From the NCBI GenBank assembly GCA_009760855.2, contig WPIO01000112.1, forward strand, positions 78,501 through 142,500: a stretch of DNA of 64,000 nucleotides. The letters are read 5' to 3'. The notes under the pieces are model-generated. The model had not been told where the DNA came from. It did not search any database and was given only the letters and a program-made list of their open reading frames with translations. This DNA comes from Cristatella mucedo (taxonomy: Eukaryota; Bryozoa; Phylactolaemata; Cristatellidae). A program made the position numbers and the translations under genes. Shown here in pieces: positions 46,726-60,200 of this stretch. Position 1 is the stretch's first letter; each line of letters opens with the position of its first letter.

Positions 46726-48073
46726 ATTTATTTTAATTTATTTCTTTTTGGTCTATTTACGATTGGCTGGCAACCTCAGTACCGTATATAGCATACAGTG
46801 TACATCATTAACTAGGCCGTTCAGCTACTTTTAGAACCTCGGACGACAAAACCCAAATCCTTCCTGTCGCGAACCTGCCCAGCCCTGTAACTGCCCAGAC
46901 TGACGACATGGTAGCAAGTTCAAAGGCGACTCATCAACGTTCCTCAGTCTCGATGTAGCTTCAGGCGTGTCGAGAGATCTTTTTATCATCACTGCATCTG
47001 CACTGATTATGAAGGGGTCGGGTTCCTAACTTGGGATTTTTGCTGCAACTTACAGAGCTCAGCGATGGAGAGAGGGAGCCCAGCGATGGTGAGTGGCAGA
47101 GTAAGAATTTGGCCCTGTATCCTCAGATCGGCAGGTAGCCTTTGCCACTCCAATAGCAATGAAGTAAAATGAATAAACATTTTCGAGTAAAGACCAGCCC
47201 GGCTGGAATATTCATCTGTAGTTTAGAAGCTTAAAAGCTTTTTGGCAGACAAGCCAGTAATGAGTTAGCTCTATAAAAAAAACCAGAGAGCTTATAAGAC
47301 ACTCTGCTAGCTGCTAGGGTAAATAATCCTTAATTATATAATTTACAATCCTCGCGAGATGCATATCCCATTGACCGACTTTCAGCTAGAGAGCCTTGGC
47401 AGCCCCTTCAGGGCTAAGTACTGCACTTCGGGTTAAATCAACATAAATCCGGTTTCATTGAATAGTCGATTCGAATGTGTCCAAACGTGAATGAACGTCA
47501 GAAAGACGTTAAACCAGCATGAAAGCCAACGTAACCAGTGAAGTGAACGTAAATTATTGGCAGTTCATGAGATTATGACATCGATCAGTCGTACAAACGC
47601 TGGCTTACGGCTGTCACAGCCAGTGGATGCCGATGATGACAGTGCAACAATCCATCAGAAGCTTGCACGAGCAGATGCAGCAAGAGTGACACTACATGTG
47701 CATGCACTAGATACCAAGCCGGATGTCGGCATGCAGGATGGCACGGCATGCTGTCTTGAAAAAATCTCACTAGGCTCGATGTTCTCTCAGAGGCACGAGG
47801 TGCACAATCTGAGGGCTCGCAGGTCCAGCCAACCCTAGCAACCGACCTGCCAGAGATGATGCGAGAGGGCTGCCGATGGCTTGTTGTCTCACTCCCTAGC
47901 ATTTACGCCCATCCACCAGCATCATGTCCAATAACAGTTGCAATATACACAAATTAGCAGCTGCCGGCTACAACATTAAGAAGGCATGGGCAAAAAGCAA
48001 CACGGTTGCCAAAGTGAACTGCCCGATTTCTTACGAAACCGACAGTGCAAATTGAAGCAAAGCGAGGCACTGG
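46726..48073. other. 3' flank of the SDF2-like gene
   Basis: No further gene recognised. A good AATAAA for the minus-strand gene was not found within 250 bases of its stop, so the end of its 3' UTR is not defined. Confidence 0.35.
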
Positions 48074-48257
48074 CTACAGCTCCTCGTGCGCTGCTCCTCC
48101 GCTGCCACCTTCGGCGCTGGTATTTGTTTCACTTGGCTTTATGTAGATCCCTTCAGCCACCTTCCAGTAATTGAGCTCGTTTGCACTTCCGTAGGAGCAT
48201 ATCTCTTTCTGGCCATTTATCGGCCTGCCAAACGTGTCACCCGTTACGTGTAGGTAT
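48074..48257 (-). CDS. SDF2: SDF2-like exon 6 (C-terminus, HEEL)
   Basis: Acceptor TACATTTTCAG; codes for YLHVTGDTFGRPINGQKEIC, then YWKVAEGIYIKPSE, a Gly/Ser-rich linker and HEEL before the TAG at 48076-48074. Confidence 0.97.
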
Positions 48258-51200
48258 CTGAAAATGTACATACATATTAGCATATAACCCTCGGATAAAT
48301 GCATTCATCAAATAGTATGGTTATTTGCACTCTCAAGGTGAGTACCGAGCGTGCCCCAAACAAATAGGCAGGCCAACACAGGTTCAGAGTCCCATAGTTG
48401 CATCTACTACCAATGGGCTACAGATGATTAGCTCAATTCCAACTGGACTACCAACAGCTATACAACATCTCAAAACAAAACTACAAGTAAATGTCAATGC
48501 TGGAAACAGAACATTTCAAATGATAAGACAGACACAGATGTGAGAAAGGGCAGCCGTCAGAATGAAAGCTAAATTGAGGGTAGACACGACGAGGGAAGAG
48601 ATAGGAAGAAAGAGAGAGTGAGAGGAAGAGGAGGAATGGGTAGGGTAAGACTGACATTGCAAGAAAAGAGAATGAGAGAGGCAAAAGGAGAAGAAGAGAA
48701 AGCCAAAGCAGCAGAGGAAACCTCGCACTGTGACATTACGTCCCTTAGAGTATCCACAAATCTATTCAGGCACTTCACATATACCACAGGGCTCGAGTCC
48801 ACAACCTCGGTCATGAAATACACTCACTTTGAACCAGGTCGTCCAAGGTGAGGCCCTTAAATACTGGGCTTGACTTGCACTGACTTTCGATGTCTCTCAC
48901 TGCTTACCTAAGCAACCTTACTAGTCCGCCCACCCGACGGCCTAAGTTTGATGATAAGACAAACAATCCACACAATCAATATAGACAGAACCGTAAATGA
49001 ATGACATTCTGTAAATGCTTGTCTGTCACGAATATCATAACTGCTACGCTACACAACTTGTGGCAGACCTGCGCTGACTCTTCCTCAAACAGCGGCGCAC
49101 CGACATCATCGAGGTTCAAACCGACATCAAACCGACATCGAGGTGTTCTATCAATCTGTTAAGGTACCATCGGTCTCTTGCTTTAGAATACCTAAACATA
49201 ATTTTCCCCTTCAGACACGCCACCTGCTCTTCTGACTAAAGTCAGTTGGCCGTGAATTACATAATCATTCGGAGACCTTACTTCAGTCCGTAGGCTCCCA
49301 AAGCCTGGAACCTATTACCTACTAACATCACATTATCCCCTGTTCATTTAAAAAGTAGTCAAATCTGACCTGTTCCTCACAACCTTCGGTCCGTCTGAGT
49401 GAACTGTCCTCTGTGTACCTTTGTATGGTGACACTTCCTGTGCACGTAATGACTAAGAAATTGACATGCTTCCTTTCCAAGATATGTACAGTACCCAGAA
49501 TAAGATTTAGTTCTCTTTCAGGTATCATACACACGTCTTATTATAATTATTATTACTATCTCCATGCCTAGCTATATGACATATACGAGTAATTTGCAGG
49601 GATGGCCCCCATTGCTCTGAGATGGGCACCCCAGTCGTGACAACTAGACCATGCTAGCAACACATATCAGGACATCTGCCATTCAAAAAGATGCAACATA
49701 CAGGGCTGACGCAGGGTGGCTAGCAGCGACCAACATGGCGATCCTCCTAGCACCCCCACCTAGCCAGCTTGGAGCACAGCAGAGAGAAGCACCAGCAGCT
49801 ACTCACCGAGCAGCCGCTGTGGTGTAACTAATAAGGCAGCCAGTGAACTGCCAAAGAAACAGCCAAGACGACAAACTCACCCTTCGGTGGAGGCATGCTT
49901 CAGACGAACCCTTTCGCTCCTCTCCCAGTACTTCCCAGTGCAGATTATCGACCAGTTGTCACCTGGAGAAATGCGCTCAAGCAATGATGCTAGCGAAGAG
50001 CCGTGCTTCTGCCTATGCGACGACCAAAGCCCGGCGGTACAAATGCATTGATGGGCCAAGTATCCAAGTACAGGATCAGTTCTTACCTTCGTCCCCTTCG
50101 CCCTCCTCCCCAAAGGCACTGACTTCATAGTTATGAGAAAGTGGAGACTGGAAGTGGTGACTGTGCAGATTCCTGCGCGTGTTAAGGTGCATCAGGCGTA
50201 TTGTTGACCCACACTTGACGGCTTGCCTACGAGCCAAGAAGGATTTGCAATAAACGTGGAGACCTCACCAGAGACGTGCGCAGTAACGGCTACTGTGTGC
50301 GCACGAAGATATGCCCACAGCATCAAGACAGTGCTGCCACAATGTTTAATAAAGTTTTCACAAGAAGCAGCATCTGCAAGGCAAACCCATACCACTGTCA
50401 CAGCATCTGCATGCCTAAGTAAAATACACAAGGCAATTTGCTCTGCACAAAGTACGAATGTAAAAGAGAAAAGTAAGATAAAGCTAAATAGATCCCATGC
50501 TGGCTGCATCTGCCCATACTACGCATGCATATACACGTCTTTTTTTGGAACAAACCATGATCGATACCACGCTACAGTGGGACACGAGAATTTTTAGAAC
50601 TTCACGCCGAGCTGGTTTGGTCCAGCGGTTAAGGTGCACGCCCCCCCCCCCCCCCCGACCGAGGTCATGCTGAGGTCGTGGGCTCGAGCCCCGAGGCATA
50701 TGTGAAGCGCCTGAATAGAGATTAAGTTCTCTTGGGGCGCTATACAAATGAATTATATATTATATATACGTGCACATGCATGGCCCCTACTCACACAAAA
50801 CCCTCAAGCTCGAAAGGTCAAAATAGCAGCACGGTGGAGCACTTGCACAGTATTTTCTAAAACAAAAATGAATTCAGACTATAAAAACATACTTTCCAAT
50901 GAGTTGGGCTGTGCCACTGCAGAATTTGTGCCAGTTGGGCTATATGCACTTCTGATGAGCGGTACCCATCATACTAGCGAGAAAACTTGAAGACCAGCCC
51001 CAGCAAGCACTCAACAAGAAGCAAGCAGAGTAGTTTCAACCAACTACCCAACGAAGAAGGAACTGATCGGTGTTGCAATGCTCCGTAGCAAGGGTTGACG
51101 AGTTTGGCTTGGTGCCAGTTGGAACAAGCACGGCATACAAGTGGTATACAGACGAGTATTCCAAGATTACAGATGGGTAGCACTGGCAAGTCAAGGAACC

Positions 51201-54200
51201 GGGACAGGAACAGGCGGTATAAAAGTGAAGCCAGCCATCAGCATGTACCCTCTAGTGCACTGGGTGCCACTCTTGCCTCTGATCTGCCAGTAGCTGTTGT
51301 GATCGTCTGCAGCTGACACCCCGGTGACAGACTAAAACAAAAGAAAGTAAAGTACAAGGACGAGAACGAGTTTGCCAACAATAATGGAGGTGCTGAGACT
51401 AGGGCCAATCAGCATTTCCTTCATTAGCACAACCCTTTGCATGCCCTCTAAACAAAAGCAACTCCTGTTCGGCTCAGCCTAGGAGCATATGATGCTCAAT
51501 AGTGAAACATCTGACTGGTCATCAACCCATTGTTCATATCAGTCTGACAAGATCGTAAGACATCTGACTGGTCATCAGCCCATTGTTCATATCAGTCTGA
51601 CTAGATCGTAAGAGCCTGAGGAGTCCATCTGCGTCACAGATTAGTTGTCTCATTTAAACTGCCGCAGAAATAAGCATGCAGGATCCAGTGACTCGGCCTA
51701 AACAAGCTGCTTTCCATTAGCATTCGAACATTACACCAACGGTAATATATGTAACGACTGCATTAACAAATGTTTGAAGTTGCAATCTGTCCCAAGTTCT
51801 CAATTGCAAGTACAACTACATCTCTAAAACTGCATTCGTGTAAACAAACAAACACTTCCTGATTTAACACCATCGTTTGTATAGCGACAGAAGAGCCTTT
51901 ACGGCTATCACTACCGCTTGCAGCGGTGATAAAGAATCACCCACTGCAGGATTCGAACCCACAACCTCGGGACCGAAATCGCGAAAAGCAACCACCTGTG
52001 CCATCAAGCACACCTGAGTAATACAGGATATCGATAAAACTAATCGTATAAGGCTGCCGAGCCAGCTCAACAAGATTCTAAACGGTTCACTCTATTGACA
52101 TCGATACCACAACCTAACACTTTCACAGCAGTTTGCACAAATCAGAGGCACTTTACACTATAAAACAGCTGAACAATTTGCTAATCGAAAACATAGTACA
52201 GGCTACCGAGGCTGGAGATTGTTCAGCTGATCCAGGCTTGTTCAGCTGATCCAGGCTGCTGCATCACTAAATAAGGCACTAACCAGGTGCCGAGGGACGG
52301 CGTGCCTGTGAACCAAAATGCATGTACCCACTGTTCGACCGGCAGGTCTGCTAGTAGGGGTAAGGTGTCACTGAATTCCTAATGCAGTCGCAAGCACCGA
52401 AGGGGGACTTTGCCACCTCAAGAAATACAAAAAGTCTTACTGCCATGGGTTATAAACATGAAAAGTCCAAAAGGATAATCTTGGTTAGATCTTCTAACAT
52501 TGCTGGAATGGCATTGAGGTGTAATCATCTTACCCATCCTGCTTCCAGCTCAACCTTTTTTATGAGCAGCAGCCACTTTATTGCTGATCAGGCAAGCCCC
52601 CAAAAAGCTAACAGATCATATTGCAATTAGGTGTCACTTTTAGACTAACAAAGAAATCAGCTGCCCTCACTTCCCTCTTCAGCAGCCACCAGTCGTGGGA
52701 TACAACTTCAGCAGATGCACTGCTGAGCTCTCACGAACACATGGCACCTGCTATGAAGTCGCCTCATAACTGACTAATTGCAGGCTACTAACTGCAACAT
52801 CGTCACGATTGATCAAGTGCACGATACTAATGGCAACATATTTCCACCGACTCACAGCAGGAACTGTGGCTTGAGATCACTTCTGTTGAAAGCATTTACA
52901 TATGCATTGCAGAATCCACTAGCTATCGGCATTACGAGCAGCCTTAGCACAGAGAAGCTTGATACCCCGTAAACTCGACAGTTTCACCTGTAATGCCAAT
53001 ACAACAATTCCACAGTAACCCAGCTTAAAAACTTCACTATTGGGGCAGCCCAGACCACTGTAACTGGCTTGCACTGGCTCCCAGTCAAGCAGAGCATCGA
53101 CTTCAAGGTTCTGTCCCTCACTTTTAGATCCCTTCATTCTGTGGCTCCAGCATACCTATCAGATCTACTCCCTCATCGGGCTAGGCATAGTACCATCTGC
53201 TTTTCTGAATCTTATCGTATAGTTAAACCTCGAACGAACCTCATACCTTTAGAGACCATGCCTAAAGTTTGCATGCTCCCAAAGCTTAAAATTCACTTCC
53301 GACTGGCATAACGACATCCTCTGACTTTTGGTGGGTCCCTGAGATTCGTCCCCTGTGTGCTAATGCATCTTGACACTGTGCATGCTGCCACGAACCATAC
53401 TTGCATGCTGACCGTGTGCATATCACCTCTAACCATGTTATTCTTGTTGTTTTTCAAGCATGATAGCACTCACTATTCGATCGTGTTTCTTTTGCAGCAA
53501 ATGTAAAGTGCCTAGATAGAGATTAAGTTATCTGGGGTGCTATAAAAATGCACTATTACTATTACAGTGGTCAAGCAGAGCATCAGTACGATGAATAGAA
53601 TTCCTATATACACCTCAGCTGTTTGGTTGCTCACGGATCGGTATGTCTTACTTCCATAAGATGACATGCAAAAAAGTTACCAATGACTAATCCATTATCT
53701 ACTCAGCCAGTTGTGCAACCCCAACTCAACCGCAAACCAAATGGCACCAAAAAAGCTACATTGCAACGATGTCCGCAGGGAAGCCATCAGTAGAGAAAGG
53801 CAATCGGCTACCGAGCAGCTATCTCACAAAAAGAGTTTCAGTCGAGAAACAAAGAGTGCAATGCAACCCTCCTACCCCCCCCCCCCCCCGCCCTTGGTCA
53901 TATCAGACTTTAAATCAGTCAGTAAAGACTGGCAAGGGAGTTAAAAGCATTTGAATCAGCTCAAATGTGGCAAATCGAAAATAGACACTAGGCAGTTGAT
54001 GCCAAGGTCTGTGGTATGCCACAACAATGTAACTTTACCCTCAAAAAAATATCCGGTATGGATAGAAATCAAACTGGACAGCAATGAAAACCGCTTCCAC
54101 ACACTTTATTGGATTAAGTCGATTCACTGAAGGTGCAGTGTGATAAATCAGCCCAGCGTGACAAAGGAAAGATGACAGCACATGTTCCTTCATATATGCT

Positions 54201-57200
54201 TGCCACATCTGACACGACAAACCACGACATTTACTGGTCACACCCAGCTTCTATTAGTTGCATCCTGTCAATCCTCACCACAATTCAAGGCTTTAGTCTT
54301 CAGCAGCTATCAATTGTTAGGTCATAGACTGTGTAACTCAGTACCACAATTCAATGTGCAATGTGTAATGTCCTGTGCAATGGCCTCTTTCCTGCTGCCA
54401 AAATTGGCACCTCCTTTCCAGCAGCTCAAAGTTTTGTCTTGCTTCCTTGATCGTTATTCTAACATTTGCAGTGTTTCAACTTTTCCTTGTTGGATGAGTA
54501 CTAAGGAAAATGATTCCATAATACAATAATACATCCATAACGTTGCCAGCATTGGCCAGTAGATACTAACACCGGTAAGGAAGCAGGGCTCATCTATTCG
54601 TCTACATCATCAGTTCCGAACAAAATTAGAATATATACTGACTGTGCCTCTTGACTAGAGTAAGCAACCTAAAACAGCTCAAATGCATAGAATATTGGGC
54701 AACAACTGGTACATGCCATCAGCAGCAGCATCCGCAGCAAAATGGTAAGAACTATCCGCACCCACCTGCTGACCACTTCCAGAGCCATATTTGACATCGT
54801 GGGAGTGCAGCCTCACGTCATTCCGTAAGTTCAGCAGCTTGATAACAGAACCGCAAGTCACATAACCGTCATCGCCTGCAAAGCGACGTCATACCGGGTT
54901 CTAGCCGCAGACAGGAAATGCTTGCTAGACTGGTCTGACAGGAATAAGGTCACAGTGGCACATGGCTCCTTTCTTGGCTTCCACAAGCCTCATATTCTCT
55001 CACACTCCTAATCACTACACTAAATAAATAAATAATAGCTGATTTAACAGCCTCATTTCTACAGTGGCAGAAGAGCCTTAATGGCTATCACCACGGCTTG
55101 TAGTTGACAATAAAGCAAAGCTCACTGCAGGATTTCAACCTACGACCTTGAAGGTGAAGAGCAAGCATATTATCTCCTGGGCTGCTATCACGGCATGCCG
55201 ACATTCCCACAAGGGCAGCAGCAAACGTTAAACCAGAAACTAGACAGCCGTATCGCTAAAATCGGTTCGGGCATCTAGCCTATCGCAGGTGAACAAAATC
55301 TGCATGCAACAGTTCTAAAATGACCTTTGGTAAACGTCAGCAGCCTTCTCCAGTCACATCTGCCCAATTTTAGCTACAAACATTGCATCAACTATGGCAA
55401 AATGTATCTCGGTCTGTAAGACGATGTGGGTGTTACACAGGAGAGTTTTATATAGGGCACTCACAGCCTAAGGGCTTTCAATACGCATTCGGTAGCCAAC
55501 AGACTTTATCTCATGCAGTAAAGAGAGCGTGAGAAGCATAGCGGAGTCATGAGTGCAGTTGAGGCAGTAAGTAGCATGGAAGTAGCAGCTCAGGACAGCT
55601 GGGAAGAAATTGCCATAGTCAGCATGCATAGATAAGGGTACTACAGCCAAGCTAGTCAATGCATTTGTGACATACAGTTGAGACTTATATAATATCTCAT
55701 TCAGGTTATCCAGCCTGTGAAATAAGAAGCCGACTTTTGAGGCAACACCAAGCACCTAGGCTTAATTGATACGAACGTTGAAGCTGCCGAATTAAAACAT
55801 TGACCTCTGACCTGGACTTACTCCTCATCAGTCAGAGCATCTTCCTCAAGCCCAGTTTTAGGTCCCTTCATTCTCTTGCTCCTGCCAACCTATCAGAAAT
55901 ATGTCCTCCTCAGGGTTACCCTCATACCCCCAGCTCCTAGCACTGGTCGCCTAAGTGTGCCTCCAGCACAGCTCAAATCCTTTTGGAGACTATGCCTTCA
56001 ATTCCCATGCTCCCCAAGCTTAAAACTCGCTACATCCACTGACTTGTCTTTCTCAATACAGCTAAACCCAACATTTTTTGACGAGCTAATTTGGTCTAGG
56101 GGTAAAGGTGCTCGCCCCGACCAAGGTATGACTGAGGTCGTGGGCTCGAGCCCCGAGGCATATGTGAAGCACCTGAATAGAGATTAAGTTCTCTTGGGGT
56201 GCTATATAAATGAATTATATTTAAAATGAATTATACATATATATATATTTATATTTATTTTGATCAAAATATTTGTTTTATGTTATTTGTCCTTAATGTG
56301 CTTACATGAGCTGATGACTAGTGCAGCAAGCTATTGCCAACTGCTCGCTGATATACCTATTTTTTTTACAGGAAATGCACAAGTGCCCAGCAGAAGAGAG
56401 TCACTTTACTTAGGGTGTTATAAAGTTTTGTATTTGTATTAAGTTATTTGCATCACACAGCTTGATCCACTTTTTTTTTAAAGAACAGACCATATTTTGG
56501 AAGTATTTATGCACAAGCCCTGCGAAGCACACACACGCCCACAAATAGCTCACTCTAGTGATCAAGCATTGAGACGAGCAGATTAAGCTGCTTCCACAGC
56601 TGTTCTATGCACGATTCCACTTGGGGTAGTCATGTGAAAACAAAAAATTCTGCACTTGCTGATTTAACTTTTGGTTGCATTTTAAATCTGCTACATACAT
56701 AATAGCATCTATGCATTTCAAATTCTTGCAAAATACAGTGCAGGTCCACACATAGTTCTGGTATATTAGCATTGCATGCAGCTAGGCACAAGGCACATTG
56801 CTTGCTTATGTCAACAACAAATAGTATCTCAATCAAAGAAGACAACAAGTCCACTGGAGCCTATTCCCACTGTCCTGCTCCTACGTTGCATTGATCTGCT
56901 GCTGCCATGCATAACCAACATCATTAATATGTCATTAGCCTCAGGTCAGGTCCCAGCACCTTTCAAAAAAGCTGTAGTCAGGCCACTTCTCAAGAAAGCT
57001 ACACTAGACCAAGAGAACTTAAGCAACTACCGCCCAGTCTCCCTTCTACCATTCCTATCAAAGACACTGGAACGGGTCGTGGCAGACCAGCTGAACTCGT
57101 ATATCGAAACCTCACACCTTGCTAGTAAGTTCCAGTCTGGCTTTAGAGCTAATCACTCCACAGAGTCAGCATTGCTTCGGGTATACAACGACCTACTTAG

Positions 57201-60200
57201 CAATGCAGACATGGGTAGAGTGTCTCTTCTTGTTTTGCTCGATCTTTCGGCAGCTTTTGATACCATCGATCACAAAGTACTTCTAGAGCGCCTCTCATCT
57301 TGCCTGGGCATCACTGGCACTGCTCTGCAGTGGTTCAGGTCCTATCTCAGTGGGAGACTCCAGAGTGTGGACGTGAATGGACAAAGATCATCTGAAGTAC
57401 CTCTAAAATATGGAGGACCTCAGGGCTCTGTGCTAGGTCCGGTCCTTTTCACCGTTTATACTCTCCCTCTCGCTGATGTGATTGCCAAGCACAATCTAGG
57501 CTTTCACTTCTATGCGGATGACACTCAGTTGTACCTTTGCTTTGATCCCTCCCAGCCTTCGAGCACCTCAAATTCTCTCAACTCACTTGCTGCATGCATT
57601 GATGACATCCGATCATGGATGGCAGCAAATTTTCTAAAACTAAACGATGATAAAACTAACTTACTAGTTATGGGCAAACCTAGTGTTATTCAGAAATTGG
57701 AAAGGCTGACTTTCAAAATTGGCTCTGCCAGCATATCTCCAGTTGCATCAGCTCGAAATCTAGGTGTCATATTCCAAAGCGACCTCTCGTTAGACGACCA
57801 CATCAGCTCCACAGTCAAATCAGCCTATTTTCAGCTTCAGAACATTGCTAAAATTAGGGCTTGTTTAGATAAGGATACCACGTCCAAGTTGGTCCATGCA
57901 TTCGTGACATCTCGTCTCGACTTCTGCAACTCTCTGCTTACTGGCCTACCAGCATGTGCGATCAGGCGATTGCAGCTGGTGCAAAACTCTGCAGCTAGGC
58001 TTGTCTGTCGTGAGCGTCGCAGTTGCCACATTACTCCACTTCTCGCCGACCTGCACTGGTTACCAGTCAAGCAACGGATTGACTTCAAGGTTTTGTCGCT
58101 CACTTTTAGGTCTCTTCATTCTATGCTCCAGCCTATCTTTCAGATATACTACCCCATCAGGCAAAGCATCGTACCACTCGCTTTTCGGAATCCAACAGTC
58201 TAGAAATACCTCGTACAAACCTTAAATCCTTTGGAGACCGTGCATTTAGCTCGTATGCTCCCACAGCCTGGAACTCCCTCCCGACCTGCATCAGAACATC
58301 CCCTGACCTGACCACATTCAAAAGAAACTTGAAAACATACCTATTTAGGACAGCATTTAGTGGGTCCTTGTGATTCGTCCTCGATGTGCTTATGCGTGCT
58401 GACACTGTTCATGCTGCCACTAACCACATTTGCATGCTGACCCAGTGCATGTAACCCCTAACCATGTTATTCATTTTGTTTGTTTTTCAAGCATGATTTT
58501 ACTTACTATTCTATTGCGTATCACTTTGCAGCAAATGTAAAGCGCCTAGAAAGAGATTAAGTTCTCTGAGGGCGCTTTATCAAGTGCAATATTATTATTA
58601 TTATTATTATTATAAATAACGGTCCAAATAAGTGCAGTCTTTAATTGTCAATTCTGCTTTTTGCATTTTTGGTTACTTTTCCCTAATCGGGTTTACCTGA
58701 GCCGGTTTGGCCCAGTGGTCAAGGTGCTCGCCCCGACCAAGGTTTGGCCGAGGTCCCATGGCATATCTGAAGCGCCAGACTAGAGATCAAGTTCTCTTAG
58801 GGCGCTATACAAATGAATTATATTACTATATTAGCTACATGGCTTAAAGAAACTACCAGGTCTGGTCACAAGGAATGGCCAACTAGGTAACTGGCAATGA
58901 TGTAAACAACATTATGGCCGTAATATTAATAATAATACATAGATATAGCGACCTCATAGAATTCAATCTCTAGGCAATTTACATTCGCTGCAAAGGAAGC
59001 ACAATCAAATGATTAGTGATAGCATGTGAAAAGTCAAGGCACCACATTAAGAAAGATAGTTAGACCTACAAGCTCAGGAAACCATATATGCAAGGCTTGA
59101 AGACTGATATCAAAAGGACAAAGGCTTAGGTGGTATGTCATCGGCTTAGCCTCTCAGGCCTACAACTGCCAAATGCTGCTGACACTCAATATAGGAAGTA
59201 TAGAGCCAGAAATCAAGCAAAAGTATAATAATGAAACACCAAAAACCCACATAAGAAGCAAATGAGCTGCTTGCTGTTTTTATCTTATTTCTTCTTTTCA
59301 GCACAGCAGCAATGTTAATGTTCTCTGGGCGATTGCCTGACTATCAGTCCAATACACTCTAAAGCAAACGGCTAGCGCTTGAGCACCACTTCAACTATGT
59401 TTAGTCGTCACGGCATTGCAAGCCCAAATGACTTGTGGAGGCAGGGCACACAAAAATAGCACGACCGGCACGAGCCACAACACGAGCTCAAGAAGACACC
59501 ACACGCTCTTTGTCTAGCCTACTTCCCAAATTTAGGCCATGGTGTCGGGTTAAAATCAAATGGAAGTCAAGATTGGCAGAAACCGACACGAATCCTTCGG
59601 TAGGCACGGGTAGGGAAGCCGATCTCGACACGAACACAGGCTGATATCACCATGAAATCCTCTGGCTCAAAATTTAAAAATAAGCAACTTAACTTTTTCC
59701 TCGCAGAATCATTTTCATTCCTGCAAATCGCCCTTTTTTGAGCGCCTAAGCCTGCTAAAAGTGTGCACACATTGCAGCTTTCGGTGAGCATGCGGTTGCC
59801 AACAGACTTCATTTGATGCAATACAGAATTAAAATATCCAACGCAACAAAGAGATAGTAAGAAGCACAACAGAGTCAGAGGTCAGTCCAGGAAGTGACTA
59901 GTACAAAAGCTATAGCTACGGATGGCTGGAAAGGATGTGAAGTCAGCAGCAAGAGAGTGGATGTGGCTGCGTATGAACTGTGGAAGTGGGTTCTACATAG
60001 TCCTGCCACAGCGCAATATGGTTTCTGGTCTGAGCGACTCGTGGTGAGCATGACTATTTAGCATCCGCCTATCTGCTCCCGAATCCCCTCTGGCGACTCC
60101 ACTTCGCAGCTTCCTGGCCTGCTGGGGGGGGGGGGGAATTGAGGCACCAACTGAAGGTGGCGCTTGCACGTCGAGACTCCTCCTTCGCGCATCGCAATTC

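Noticed and set aside
47557-47902. Frames on both strands downstream of the SDF2-like stop.
   Set aside because: They overlap each other and show no similarity; the area is the gene's 3' flank.
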